DNA of 64,000 nucleotides from an uncultured bacterium (GTDB lineage Bacteria > Armatimonadota > UBA5829), in the NCBI GenBank assembly GCA_938074205.1, contig CALJES010000006.1:1-64000 (forward strand). Reading direction: 5' to 3'. Positions 53,337 to 61,788 of the stretch are shown here, piece by piece; positions within the stretch are counted from its first letter, which is position 1; the number at the start of each line of letters is the position of its first letter. The notes beneath the pieces are model-generated. The model was not told the origin of the DNA. It worked only from the letters and a program-made list of their open reading frames with translations, and did no database searches. The position numbers and the translations under genes were made by a program.

Positions 53337-54098
53337 TTATCCAGACGGTGGAGTCATTTTGCGGCCAGCCAATAGCACTCTAAATGCTTGGATAACCAGC
53401 GCGATTGCTACTGAGAGTACAATGGCTTGGAATACCCGGGATCGCCAGGCAGTTTGAACACTTGGCCACCAGTCGTTAACGAGGAAGTTTAGCCGGCCAA
53501 TGAAGAGGGTCATTCTTCCCATAACCGTGGCGCCGAATATAGCCCCAAAACCAATCATCAAAAACCAGCGGCCGGCAGCAGCCGTCTTCTGCACAATTGG
53601 ATTTTCGTGCTCAAAACTGAAGAAGAAATAGGCCATAGAAGAAATCAGTATCACATAGAAAACAATCGCGTTTACGCTCTGCCAGTAGCCTACCGAATTT
53701 CCGAAAATGGGCTTCATAGAAGCTCCCATTTGAGGGAAGTAAATCTCGTAAAAATCTCTGAACATCAATCCGGCTGACAACCCCATAAAAAGCCCAAAAA
53801 TGACACGGCTGATCCACGCGTGCCTCTTGGAATACATAAAATAGAACATGCTCCCCAAGACAGCGGCAAACACCCACTGCCACTGGCCCTTGTGTACCAT
53901 AGGTTGCCACCACTTGGGCTCAAGAACTTGAGACCAAGTCACGTAGACGCCAAAACCTGCCGAAAGACCTATGAATATATGCTCAAACAATCGGTAGAAC
54001 CGATTCTCAGCATACAGAACACTGTAGATTGCGAAGGTGGCAATTGCACCACACCATAATGCAATAGTCTTTGTATTTGTCACAAGCCACTCAGACAA
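53337..54098 (-). CDS. Polytopic membrane protein of the six-gene cluster
   Basis: A 253-residue protein with about seven membrane helices (for example TIALWCGAIATFAIYSVLYA and LFEHIFIGLSAGFGVYVTW). I place the start at a TTG at 54098 behind GGGGAGGT at 7 bp, overlapping the previous stop; a longer frame from 54149 adds 17 residues with no such signal. I do not recognise a family. Last gene of the cluster. Confidence 0.75.
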   Translation of the reverse strand: MSEWLVTNTKTIALWCGAIATFAIYSVLYAENRFYRLFEHIFIGLSAGFGVYVTWSQVLEPKWWQPMVHKGQWQWVFAAVLGSMFYFMYSKRHAWISRVIFGLFMGLSAGLMFRDFYEIYFPQMGASMKPIFGNSVGYWQSVNAIVFYVILISSMAYFFFSFEHENPIVQKTAAAGRWFLMIGFGAIFGATVMGRMTLFIGRLNFLVNDWWPSVQTAWRSRVFQAIVLSVAIALVIQAFRVLLAGRKMTPPSG

Positions 54099-54951
54099 TG
54101 CTTTTACCTCCCCTGCGTTGAGGAGAGCGTTTGCTAAGTGCATAACCAAGGTTTCCCAGCACTATGAGGAGGAGGATGAAGATGTGAGCACAGGAAAGAG
54201 CCCAAGATGCAGCAGCAGCATATGTTCTTTCGTTTTCCATTCCAATAAGCGTCTCATATTGTGCAGCACCTATCACACCGTTCAGCATGCCATCCAATTG
54301 TCCTGAGTCCAAGTATGGGTAGGCCTCTGCCGACATAACCGCTGTAGGACAGAACACAAGAGGGATGTTAAAGGGTTGATTAAAATAGGCAATCCATGAT
54401 GAAACAGTTCCCGAAGGAGTTATCTCCACAACGGCACCGATGTCACGATAGTCTCGGACGTCTCTAGTCGCAGGTATGTATTTGAGCTTCTTGCCAAATC
54501 TGTCAACTTTGAACACCCCTTGGAAGCTTTTGCCCAGACCTCGTATGATGGCGTACATGGGTCCAGGATTATAACCCAGGTGAACCCAGTCTGTACCGTA
54601 ACGTTTACCCAACTCCTTGCTAATCTCTGAAGCATCCTCATACGTAAGCTGGGAACCAAGCTGATCCCAACTGAGTATTACGAATCGGGTGCCTTCCCTG
54701 AGCAAATGTCTGACAATTGCCCTTGTCTGGGGTTCATTCTCTGCTCGCGTACCAGGACCCCATACGCACGAGACGATTACTATCTTGTCTTTCGGCACTT
54801 TCCGCAGTGTTTGGTAAGCGTTCTGCACTTCCGAAAATACTATCCGCGGATGGCGACTTGGCCGCTGCAAAAGTGGTACAGCAATAACTACCGCAATCAG
54901 AAGATACAAGATGCGCCTATCTATGGTTTGCAGCTTCTCAAAAACGTTCAT
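54091..54951 (-). CDS. Bitopic membrane protein with a large soluble domain, unknown function
   Basis: A 286-residue protein. Residues ~12-28 are an N-terminal membrane anchor (ILYLLIAVVIAVPLL); a second helix lies near the C-terminus (residues ~250-270, HIFILLLIVLGNLGYAL). The ~200 residues between have an alpha/beta look (VIVSCVWGPGTR, FVILSWDQLGSQL) and a Gly-Pro-rich patch. No family recognised. It precedes the last cluster gene with an 8-bp overlap. Confidence 0.75.
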   Translation of the reverse strand: MNVFEKLQTIDRRILYLLIAVVIAVPLLQRPSRHPRIVFSEVQNAYQTLRKVPKDKIVIVSCVWGPGTRAENEPQTRAIVRHLLREGTRFVILSWDQLGSQLTYEDASEISKELGKRYGTDWVHLGYNPGPMYAIIRGLGKSFQGVFKVDRFGKKLKYIPATRDVRDYRDIGAVVEITPSGTVSSWIAYFNQPFNIPLVFCPTAVMSAEAYPYLDSGQLDGMLNGVIGAAQYETLIGMENERTYAAAASWALSCAHIFILLLIVLGNLGYALSKRSPQRRGGKSIV

Positions 54952-54974
54952 ACATAAGCCTCAGTGGCCACATA

Positions 54975-55811
54975 TTAGAGCTGTCGATCGAAAAAATTAC
55001 CCCTCTCGAGACTGAGCCAGATACGTAAGCCCATCGCCAAACTACCCACAGCAATGCCGAACGCTATAGCCCTCTGAGCCGCCATATTCGGGCTTGTAAG
55101 AAGCCAGTAGCCTACCCTTTCCACCCGCAGTGCAGACAGAATACCGGATTGCGGTAGCCAGTTGGTAATCTCCGCTCCAACAGGCACGAGAGCAAGCATT
55201 ATTATTGCCGCTGCTGCCATCATTAGCCCAGCTTCGAGCGACTTGACGCGAAATGCACGATAAGCGGCAGAAACGATATAGAACGCTATCAGTGAAAACA
55301 TCGTGGCGTCCAAAGATGTCAGGAATCCGCTGAACAAGATAGTGAATACGCTTTCTGAGGCTTTGCGGATAGTGCTACCTTGTGTGTAGTCCTTCAGTAG
55401 TCCAGCACCCAAAATCGCAAGGAATGAAATAAAGAACGCTGCGCTGTTGCACCAGCCTCTGCCGCGTTTCACAACTGCGCGGCCATGTATGACGAACAAA
55501 TTCCAAACCCCAAGAAGCAGAGCAAAACTCCAGATGATTTGCGTAAGGGTTGCAACAAGAGGCTGCACTTCAGATAAAGGGTTCCTAGGTGGTTCGAGTG
55601 GCCAGAAAGCCGGCGGTATCAAGAACTCAAACGCGTAGTACAGGCCTGCCAGGAAAGTAACCGCAGCGACGATAGTCTTCCTATAACGCGGCGGAGTTGA
55701 GGTGAGCATTATCAGCGCTAAACATCCTAGCGATAATGCACCACACAGAAACACAGCGAACTGCCACCCATATCTTGGTGCTGCGATCCAGTTCCATACG
55801 GAACCCATCAT
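54975..55811 (-). CDS. Polytopic membrane protein of the six-gene cluster
   Basis: A 278-residue protein with seven or eight membrane helices (WQFAVFLCGALSLGCLALIML, LVATLTQIIWSFALLLGVW, AGLMMAAAAIIMLALVPVG). Loops are short. No family recognised. It lies 10 bp after the DUF6754 gene and 23 bp before the next, so the whole set is cotranscribed. Confidence 0.75.
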   Translation of the reverse strand: MMGSVWNWIAAPRYGWQFAVFLCGALSLGCLALIMLTSTPPRYRKTIVAAVTFLAGLYYAFEFLIPPAFWPLEPPRNPLSEVQPLVATLTQIIWSFALLLGVWNLFVIHGRAVVKRGRGWCNSAAFFISFLAILGAGLLKDYTQGSTIRKASESVFTILFSGFLTSLDATMFSLIAFYIVSAAYRAFRVKSLEAGLMMAAAAIIMLALVPVGAEITNWLPQSGILSALRVERVGYWLLTSPNMAAQRAIAFGIAVGSLAMGLRIWLSLERGNFFDRQL

Positions 55812-55821
55812 TAGCTTATGA

Positions 55822-56634
55822 CTAGCTCCTCGGGAAGTACTTGGCTATAGTTGCCGTAAAATCGCACAACCAACCCACGGCCGGACAGACAGCCTGAGCC
55901 GTAAATGCAATCGCTCCCAGCACAATGATTCCGATTATTACAAGCTTACCTAGGTCCTGTCCTACAAGGCTGCCGAGCAGCGTAGGCTCTCGCGACAAGT
56001 AAGCGCTGGCAGCATAATACTCGTCACCAATGATGGTGTAATCGCAGGAAGCAAGAAAGAAAGGTATCTGAGTAGTTGCTGGTGTACCGGCCACCTGAAT
56101 CGCACCTACCATCTGACCATTTTCGGCGAGGATCAGAGATTCGGCGAAGTAATAACCGAAGTAGAGAGCTGAAGCAACCTTCTCGCGATGTAGTATCCCT
56201 ACTACCCCAGAGGCCCAAGCGAACTGTCGGTCAGAGAGGAATCTTACATCTTCAGGGTCGAACCGCTCAGGAACTCCCTCCGCATTGTAAGCATCTTTGG
56301 CGACCTCCTCTGCGACTGTATAAAGCACAGGATCAGCTAGTGGCACGATAACTCGGGTGCCGTACCTCGCTGCCTTACGCACTACGTGCGACAAGATCGC
56401 CATTGATTGCAAACCGACAATGTCAAGACCTGAAAGCCCAGGAGCGAATAATATCGGCTTTCCCATTTCGGTAGCACGTCCAACGGCTTCGTCAAGTGCG
56501 GAAAGGCCAGGAATTCTGCGAATGAACAATTCGCGTCCTCGTCTGGCAGATAAAATCTTCCAGAGTATGAAGAAAACAAGTAAGCTTTCAACTATCCACA
56601 CAGCCGGGCTTGCGTATTGACTGGCTTGGCTCAT
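55822..56634 (-). CDS. DUF6754-like membrane protein
   Basis: A 270-residue protein. An N-terminal helix (VWIVESLLVFFILWKIL) and a C-terminal helix (VIIGIIVLGAIAFTAQAV) flank a ~190-residue alpha/beta domain with PILFAPGLSGLDIVGLQS and VASALYFGYYFAESLILAE. The pattern matches proteins annotated as DUF6754, of unknown function; I recall the family from pattern rather than from a search. It overlaps the preceding gene by 4 bp (ATGA). Confidence 0.75.
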   Translation of the reverse strand: MSQASQYASPAVWIVESLLVFFILWKILSARRGRELFIRRIPGLSALDEAVGRATEMGKPILFAPGLSGLDIVGLQSMAILSHVVRKAARYGTRVIVPLADPVLYTVAEEVAKDAYNAEGVPERFDPEDVRFLSDRQFAWASGVVGILHREKVASALYFGYYFAESLILAENGQMVGAIQVAGTPATTQIPFFLASCDYTIIGDEYYAASAYLSREPTLLGSLVGQDLGKLVIIGIIVLGAIAFTAQAVCPAVGWLCDFTATIAKYFPRS

Positions 56635-57023
56635 TTTCTGCTAACCTCAGAGTTTTTGGAAGCAGAGGGCGCACTCAGATCTTCGGATTCTGGGCTGCTG
56701 GGGTCTGCAGGCGACGCATTTGCAGCTGCATCTCTTTCAGCAGCCATTTCCTCTATACGACTTATCAAAAGTTCCACATATTTGCTATCTGCCAGCAGTT
56801 TGCTCAAATCAGCCATGCGGCTCGCACCTATCAATGGTCCCAGAAACGGCATAGCAACTATTGCGGCCTGACTCGCCAGAAACGACAGCGGTTTGTGCAT
56901 CTCAAAAAATAACACTGCTGGTGTCTCGAGCCTGCGGTTCACTATATACCTTGCGATGGAATCTGCCAACGCAGAAGCTTCATCCGGTGTGAGCTGTTTT
57001 GTCAAGTCTAAATCTATAGGCAT
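56631..57023 (-). CDS. Small cluster protein with disordered C-terminus
   Basis: A 130-residue protein. The N-terminal two-thirds are amphipathic (TPDEASALADSIARYIVNRR, LASQAAIVAMPFLGPLIG), possibly membrane-touching; the C-terminal ~30 residues are Ser/Pro/Ala-rich. The start overlaps the stop of the previous gene by 10 bp. No family recognised. Confidence 0.7.
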   Translation of the reverse strand: MPIDLDLTKQLTPDEASALADSIARYIVNRRLETPAVLFFEMHKPLSFLASQAAIVAMPFLGPLIGASRMADLSKLLADSKYVELLISRIEEMAAERDAAANASPADPSSPESEDLSAPSASKNSEVSRK

Positions 57024-57457
57024 AGGTCTCTAGCCGATCTCACAGCTTCAATCACTTGTTCGCGGTTGCCGTTAAATCGCAAGTATACACCTCTGAACGC
57101 TTCAAGCCTTGTACGACCGCCGACAGTACTGAGCTTAATTCCATTTTCATCCAAGAAGCATTTTCTTACTTGGAACCATTCTACTTCTGTGGTCTTCAAC
57201 ACTGTTGTGCACACGGCTTTGGTGGACGTAATTCGATACCTAACGGGAAACACAAATTCAGCTACCGATCCCAGCAATACCAGAACGACTGCGATTGACC
57301 CAACAGCACCGATAACAAACCACGCACTAGATGCGGCCAACACGATCAACAGTATCGTAACCGCCAGCTTGGCTGGATGATTAGCTGCCAAGTGAACCGT
57401 CCACGAAAGTATTTCCCTCTCTTCACTCGATGGTGCCGGCCACGAGACGACTTCCAT
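57014..57457 (-). CDS. Bitopic membrane protein, PH-like domain, first gene of cluster
   Basis: A 147-residue protein. Two hydrophobic segments (about residues 30-65: LAVTILLIVLAASSAWFVIGAVGSIAVVLVLLG) are followed by a cytoplasmic domain with VFPVRYRITSTKAV and RTRLEAFRGVYLRFNG, the pattern of bacterial PH-like (bPH) domains. First gene of the six-gene unit, 60 bp downstream of a strong promoter. No clear Shine-Dalgarno before its ATG. Confidence 0.7.
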   Translation of the reverse strand: MEVVSWPAPSSEEREILSWTVHLAANHPAKLAVTILLIVLAASSAWFVIGAVGSIAVVLVLLGSVAEFVFPVRYRITSTKAVCTTVLKTTEVEWFQVRKCFLDENGIKLSTVGGRTRLEAFRGVYLRFNGNREQVIEAVRSARDLCL

Positions 57458-57777
57458 AAATCTAATCTATCTATTGCAAAACTGCCAGAAGGGACATACC
57501 GAAGAATAACTATCGTCCGCATAATAGTATGGGACGACCGCCCAACCTGTCAAGATTGCCTCGCGGGTCTTACTACAGAACGATTATTTGCATCGGTGTC
57601 AGCAATGAGGTGTGTCGAATTGGAGAAAGGGCTGTTGCGATCTAAGATGGATGCCAGAATAGCATTGTTTGACCGCGGTATTCGTGTAACGAAAACTGGA
57701 GAGCTTATGGAAGCAAGGAACAAATAAGCAAACCTGTTGAAGAAAGGGACAGAGGTGTTGAAGCAGTGCGAAGACTG
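57458..57777. other. Intergenic region between motB and the membrane cluster
   Basis: 320 bp. It carries the cluster promoter at 57524-57553. A 116-codon plus-strand frame (57377-57727) lies here but overlaps the 5' end of the cluster and has no Shine-Dalgarno, so I do not call it. No RNA or repeat was seen. Confidence 0.6.
57524..57553 (-). promoter_or_regulatory. Promoter of the six-gene membrane cluster
   Basis: Leftward perfect TTGACA (57553..57548), an 18-bp spacer, TACTAT (57529..57524). Predicted start near 57517, a leader of about 60 nt. Confidence 0.75.
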
Positions 57778-58584
57778 TCACTGCTTTTCCAGTAGTTCGA
57801 TCTGCTGCCTGCGAAATGCATCTGACAATACTACTACAATCGTAACTCGACGGTTTGCAAAATGTTTGGGATCGCCGGGAACTCTTGGCTTTGTGTCGGC
57901 ATACCCACGAACCTGAGCAAGCTGGTCTCTACGCAGCCCAGCTGCAGCCATGACACGACGTGCGCTGTTAGCCCTATCTGCAGAAAGCTCCCAATTGGTA
58001 TAGCCGTCTGTGCGATTGAGTGGACGCGAATCGGTGTGTCCCTCTATCACAACTTTATTAGGCAACTTTCTGAGTTCTTGAGTGATTAGTGTAAGCAACC
58101 GCGCAGTATGTGGTTTTATTTTCGCACTGCCGCTGTCAAAAAAGAGTGATTCTTTTATTTCCAACAACTCAATTCTCAATCCCTCGCTACCTAGTTTGAT
58201 GTCTACATATTTTCGTATGCCCTTGAGCTCTGGAGTTGCAGCTACTATTTTCTGTATAACTCTTTTCGTCAGTTCCAGCTTGGCTCGTTCGTTGGCGTCA
58301 AACTCTTTCCCTGGAGCACCCTTCTTTGCTGTACCTTCGAGCGAGGAAATAGTAAATGGTGCATTTCCCGCTTTGACTTCCGCCATGAACCTAATGGGAT
58401 CTTTGAAATAACCAGCAATGGCGTCCTTGACTGCCTGGTTCAAGCTGACTATCCACATCACAAGGAAAAAAGCCATCATGGCGGTGACAAAGTCGGCGTA
58501 TGCAACTTTCCAAGCCCCTCCGTGATGACCACCGTGGTGAGAACTACGCTTAACAATACGTATGCTTTGTTCTTCGTCTGCCAA
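57778..58584 (-). CDS. motB: MotB-type stator protein
   Basis: A 268-residue protein. One membrane helix at about residues 27-47 contains the proton-binding Asp31 in AYADFVTAMMAFFLVMW. A plug-like region follows, then a C-terminal OmpA/peptidoglycan-binding domain (VVIEGHTDSRPLNRT, LSADRANSARR). It anchors the flagellar stator to peptidoglycan; proton use is indicated by the Asp and the lack of PomB-like features. A TTG start follows AGAGGT, 9 bp after motA. No other flagellar genes are in the window. Confidence 0.92.
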   Translation of the reverse strand: MADEEQSIRIVKRSSHHGGHHGGAWKVAYADFVTAMMAFFLVMWIVSLNQAVKDAIAGYFKDPIRFMAEVKAGNAPFTISSLEGTAKKGAPGKEFDANERAKLELTKRVIQKIVAATPELKGIRKYVDIKLGSEGLRIELLEIKESLFFDSGSAKIKPHTARLLTLITQELRKLPNKVVIEGHTDSRPLNRTDGYTNWELSADRANSARRVMAAAGLRRDQLAQVRGYADTKPRVPGDPKHFANRRVTIVVVLSDAFRRQQIELLEKQ

Positions 58585-58593
58585 TTCTTACCT

Positions 58594-59484
58594 CTACGCA
58601 GCTTGATCCATCTGCTCAGCAGAATCTACTTTCTTCCGCTTGCGGCATGCGTCTTCCATTTCCGCAAAGCTAGGTCTAAACTCTGGCTCAATATTCCGTC
58701 GAGCGAATTCGACACATATCAATGGAGTGTCACCCCTAGCAAAGGCAACAACAGCGTTCTTTATGCATGAGAGAAACTGCATTTCGCAACTTGCAATGTG
58801 TTCTGTTGCTCTAGCAAGCGGCGCAAATATTCCATAGGCTAATAGGACGCCGAGAAACGTCCCTACTAGTGCGCCAGCGACCTTCTGTCCTACCTGTTCT
58901 GGAGGCCCGCCTACGGCTTGCATTGTAATAACCACTCCTAGCACTGCCGCCACAATTCCGAAGCCAGGCATCGAATCAGCAAGATTGGTCAGTGTATTAG
59001 GTATAGTCATTGCTTCGCGACGCCTGGTTTCTAGGTCAATGTCAATCATCTCTGATAGATCGTATATGTTGACACCGCCCATTATTACGATCTTGAGAGT
59101 ATCCGCGAACAAATCCATAGCGTGGTGGTTGTGGACGAGTGCGGGGTACTTTTCGAACAGTTCGGAGTCGTAAGGGTTCTCTGCGTGATTTTCAAGAGCC
59201 AGAATACCCTCACTGCGCGCCAGGCTAAACACATCGTACATTGCTGTCAGGAGCTCCAAGAATGTGGCGCGCGTATACGGATTGCCTTTGAGAAGATTGA
59301 GAACTGCTTTTATTAACTCGACCGCACCCTTGAAAGAGCTACCAATGACTACACTGCCAAACGCAGCTCCGCCAATGATTATAAATTCCGTATACTGCAT
59401 GAGGGCAGCAACCTTGCCCCCGTGCATAGTGTAGCCAAGAAGAATGCTGACAAATACGATAACAAAACCAATGAGCACGAACAT
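58594..59484 (-). CDS. motA: MotA-type stator protein
   Basis: A 296-residue protein with four membrane helices: two at the N-terminus (MFVLIGFVIVFVSILLGY) and two late (SMPGFGIVAAVLGVVITM and VAGALVGTFLGVLLAYGIFA). The large cytoplasmic loop between them contains the torque-generating charged residues. I place the start at ATG 59484, with AGAGGA upstream and a start like other MotA; the frame is open to a GTG at 59535 without a Shine-Dalgarno. Confidence 0.93.
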   Translation of the reverse strand: MFVLIGFVIVFVSILLGYTMHGGKVAALMQYTEFIIIGGAAFGSVVIGSSFKGAVELIKAVLNLLKGNPYTRATFLELLTAMYDVFSLARSEGILALENHAENPYDSELFEKYPALVHNHHAMDLFADTLKIVIMGGVNIYDLSEMIDIDLETRRREAMTIPNTLTNLADSMPGFGIVAAVLGVVITMQAVGGPPEQVGQKVAGALVGTFLGVLLAYGIFAPLARATEHIASCEMQFLSCIKNAVVAFARGDTPLICVEFARRNIEPEFRPSFAEMEDACRKRKKVDSAEQMDQAA

Positions 59485-59743
59485 TCGTGCAGAATCCTCT
59501 TCCCTGAGTTGCGGTGTGCCGAAGCCTTTCGGCACTCAATGGATGCCGCACAAGCTGATACTCGACGCTACCAACACAGTCAGCACCTGTACTAGGCCGA
59601 ATAGCGCACGAGCTCTGTAAATGACCAGCAATAGGACTATTCCATTTTGGAGACAGCGCGTCAAACAAGGAATTGCACTCTCAGACGGAAACAGGTAGTT
59701 ATACCAGGATTTAAAACACGTGCAGCCCGATCGAAGAGGATAA

Positions 59744-60538
59744 CTATCGACTACTTTCCTTAGCTAGCTCAAGTGCAAACGCCTCAAAGTATGTTTCGAA
59801 TGTGCCTATATCGCGCCGCACTTCGCCGTCTTGCAAAGCAACACAGCAAATTCTGCCGCCGTCTTCAATCATAATCCGAATTGAATCGCTGATCTGGTAC
59901 TCGTTGCCTGTGCCCCGAGGAGTACGGTCGATGTATTCGAATATAGACGGTTTAAAAGCATAACGCCCTGCAACAGCATAGATGCTAGGTGCTTCATCAG
60001 GCAGCGGCTTCTCTACGATATCTTCTATTTCAAATCCAAAACTGCTGTCGACGGCGTCCTTGGGTTTAACTACTCCATAGCGCGACAACTGATCGCGCGG
60101 CGTTGGTTGGACGAGTATAACTGCATCCGCACACGTTTCTTCAAACATATCGAGCACGCGTCTAAACGGGGGCAAGCTGTGCGTGGACTCTATTACGGAG
60201 TCGCCAAGCACGACTGCGAATGGCTCGTCCGCCACGTAATCCTTGGCACATCTGACCGCATCCGCAAGTCCTAGAGGTACAGGTTGATAAGCATACTGAA
60301 ATCTTATATTGCCCACGCTCTCGCCGAAGTGCCGGCGGATCGCGTCTTTAGCGGGGGATATGATAAAGATAATTTCTTCGACGCCACATAGTGTGCATTC
60401 TTCGACCACGTGTTCCAAAACGGGCTTTCTCCCAAGAGGGATTAGTTCTTTGGGAACAGCTTTGGTTAGGGGAAAAAGTCTGGTACCCTTCCCTGCAGCG
60501 GGAATAATTGCCCGCCTGATGCGGTTGGGGATTCTCAT
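59744..60538 (-). CDS. galU: UTP-glucose-1-phosphate uridylyltransferase
   Basis: A 264-residue nucleotidyltransferase. The N-terminal loop AAGKGTRLFPLTKAVPKELI binds UTP, and ELIPLGRKPVLEHVVEEC and GDSVIES are GalU hallmarks, as are RYGVVKP and EKPLPDEAPS. It makes UDP-glucose for polysaccharides. It lies just downstream of four tRNAs on the same strand, while rfbD (another sugar-nucleotide gene) lies 1.2 kb to the right. Confidence 0.93.
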   Translation of the reverse strand: MRIPNRIRRAIIPAAGKGTRLFPLTKAVPKELIPLGRKPVLEHVVEECTLCGVEEIIFIISPAKDAIRRHFGESVGNIRFQYAYQPVPLGLADAVRCAKDYVADEPFAVVLGDSVIESTHSLPPFRRVLDMFEETCADAVILVQPTPRDQLSRYGVVKPKDAVDSSFGFEIEDIVEKPLPDEAPSIYAVAGRYAFKPSIFEYIDRTPRGTGNEYQISDSIRIMIEDGGRICCVALQDGEVRRDIGTFETYFEAFALELAKESSR

Positions 60539-60596
60539 AGAAGCTGCCCCTAGGTATATACTTGAGCGCTATTCTGCAGCGTGGTCGCGATGCTTT

Positions 60597-60671
60597 TGGA
60601 GCCGACGGAGGGATTCGAACCCACGGCCTGAGCTTTACGAAAGCCCTGCTCTACCACTGAGCTACGTCGGC
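60597..60671 (-). tRNA. tRNA-Thr (CGT)
   Basis: Acceptor GCCGACG/CGTCGGC, anticodon stem GGGCT/AGCTC, loop TTCGTAA (CGT), discriminator T, encoded CCA. The T stem GTGGG/CCCTC has one T-T mismatch. Confidence 0.92.
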
Positions 60672-60682
60672 TCGTAAAGAAA

Positions 60683-60758
60683 TGGTGCCGAGGGTCAGAA
60701 TCGAACTGACGACACGTGGATTTTCAGTCCACTGCTCTACCAACTGAGCTACCTCGGC
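60683..60758 (-). tRNA. tRNA-Phe (GAA)
   Basis: Acceptor GCCGAGG/CCTCGGC, anticodon loop CTGAAAA (GAA), T arm GTCAG/CTGAC, discriminator A, encoded CCA. Confidence 0.96.
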
Positions 60759-60818
60759 CCCTCATCTTTATAGGAGTGAGGAACCCACAACCTACGAGGG
60801 TCCCTCACTATTTTAAAA

Positions 60819-60895
60819 TGGCGGGGATGACGAGACTCGAACTCGCGGCCTCCTGCGTGACAGGCAGGCGCTCTAACCGACTGAGCTACACCCCC
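60819..60895 (-). tRNA. tRNA-Asp (GTC)
   Basis: Acceptor GGGGGTG/CATCCCC, anticodon loop CTGTCAC (GTC), discriminator G as expected for aspartate, encoded CCA. Confidence 0.96.
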
Positions 60896-60935
60896 AGACC
60901 AAAGACAACTTAACTAACCACTCAATATTATTTCA

Positions 60936-61011
60936 TGGTGGGCGAAACAGGACTCGAACCTGTGACTTCTTCCTTGTAAGGGAAGCGCTCTCCCATCTGA
61001 GCTATTCGCCC
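60936..61011 (-). tRNA. tRNA-Val (TAC)
   Basis: Acceptor GGGCGAA/TTCGCCC, anticodon loop CTTACAA (TAC), T arm ACAGG/CCTGT, discriminator A, encoded CCA. First tRNA of the leftward cluster Val-Asp-Phe-Thr. Confidence 0.96.
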
Positions 61012-61050
61012 GTGTCAAGGCTCTTACCTACTCGCCCCCGCGACAATATA

Positions 61051-61080
61051 AGTATACCATCAGGACTTTCGGACTGTCAA
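61051..61080 (-). promoter_or_regulatory. Promoter of the tRNA-Val-Asp-Phe-Thr cluster
   Basis: Leftward perfect TTGACA (61080..61075), an 18-bp spacer, TATACT (61056..61051) with an extended TGG. It lies 40 bp before tRNA-Val and may also serve galU by readthrough. Confidence 0.85.
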
Positions 61081-61132
61081 CGCATTCTTGGTTTGTTGCT
61101 GTTTTCTGAATACCTAGTTTGTAGCTCGCAAT

Positions 61133-61522
61133 TTAAACCCAGCGGTCGTAGATTTCTTCCAGTCCATCTTTCCCGTCTTCACGCACTGGCGAAAATGAGA
61201 TAATCGTAACTATGTCGAGCGGCGTAACTACACGATCGTAGATTCGGGAAAGCAGCGTCATCACGTCTTCAGGACTGCGAAACTCAAGGTTCTCCTTTTC
61301 GACCTCCGTCTGGGTAAGTTCCCCAACCTTTTTGACAGTTACGTCATCGATTATCGCTGTAAAAAGCTTCTGGCGAACTTGGTAGCGCCTGCCGACCGTA
61401 ATCCATACGATCTGCCCACTGCGATACTTGTCCGATTTATCGCCTAGCCTAATTGTTGCACCTTTGCGTCCGCGCATAAGCGCGTCTGCGTAGAGTTCAG
61501 GATAGAAATTCAGTGCGAACAT
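61133..61522 (-). CDS. ASCH-domain protein
   Basis: A 129-residue protein with an ASCH (PUA-like, RNA-binding) domain: ALMRGRKGATIRLGD near residue 14 is the conserved K-x-A-T-I-R patch, followed by strands GQIVWITVG and KLFTAIIDDVTV. ASCH proteins bind RNA, and some hydrolyse N4-acetylcytidine; the substrate here is unknown. It stands alone on the minus strand upstream of the tRNA cluster. Confidence 0.8.
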   Translation of the reverse strand: MFALNFYPELYADALMRGRKGATIRLGDKSDKYRSGQIVWITVGRRYQVRQKLFTAIIDDVTVKKVGELTQTEVEKENLEFRSPEDVMTLLSRIYDRVVTPLDIVTIISFSPVREDGKDGLEEIYDRWV

Positions 61523-61687
61523 CTTCCCTTCCGCTAACCTGGTAGCCTGAGAATTATAGAACTCAGCAACTCACTTGTCAAGCTGGCGGTGCGCGACCGC
61601 CTTAATTAATAACTACTTATACGTGCTGCCTAACTGTGGCAGGTATGGTATAACACAATCCCCGCCACTTCGCCGCTTAAATCTCGC

Positions 61688-61717
61688 TTGACCAAGAAGG
61701 AACAGAAGATATATAAT
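61688..61717 (+). promoter_or_regulatory. Promoter of rfbD-ileS
   Basis: TTGACC (61688-61693), an 18-bp spacer, perfect TATAAT (61712-61717). Predicted start near 61724, a leader of about 65 nt that contains a hairpin. Confidence 0.7.
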
Positions 61718-61739
61718 AACAATGTTGTTGAACTATTAT

Positions 61740-61766
61740 GAGCCCCTGGCTGATGAACAGGGGCTC
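61740..61766 (+). promoter_or_regulatory. Hairpin in the rfbD leader
   Basis: A perfect 9-bp stem, GAGCCCCTG (61740-61748) and CAGGGGCTC (61758-61766), 9-nt loop, inside the leader and 22 bp before the rfbD TTG start. No T-run follows, so attenuation or a protein site is more likely than termination. Confidence 0.6.
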
Positions 61767-61788
61767 TGTAGCATGTACGGAGGTAGCG

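Noticed and set aside
57377-57727. 116-codon plus-strand frame between motB and the membrane cluster
   Set aside because: It overlaps the first cluster gene on the other strand and has neither Shine-Dalgarno nor recognisable domain.
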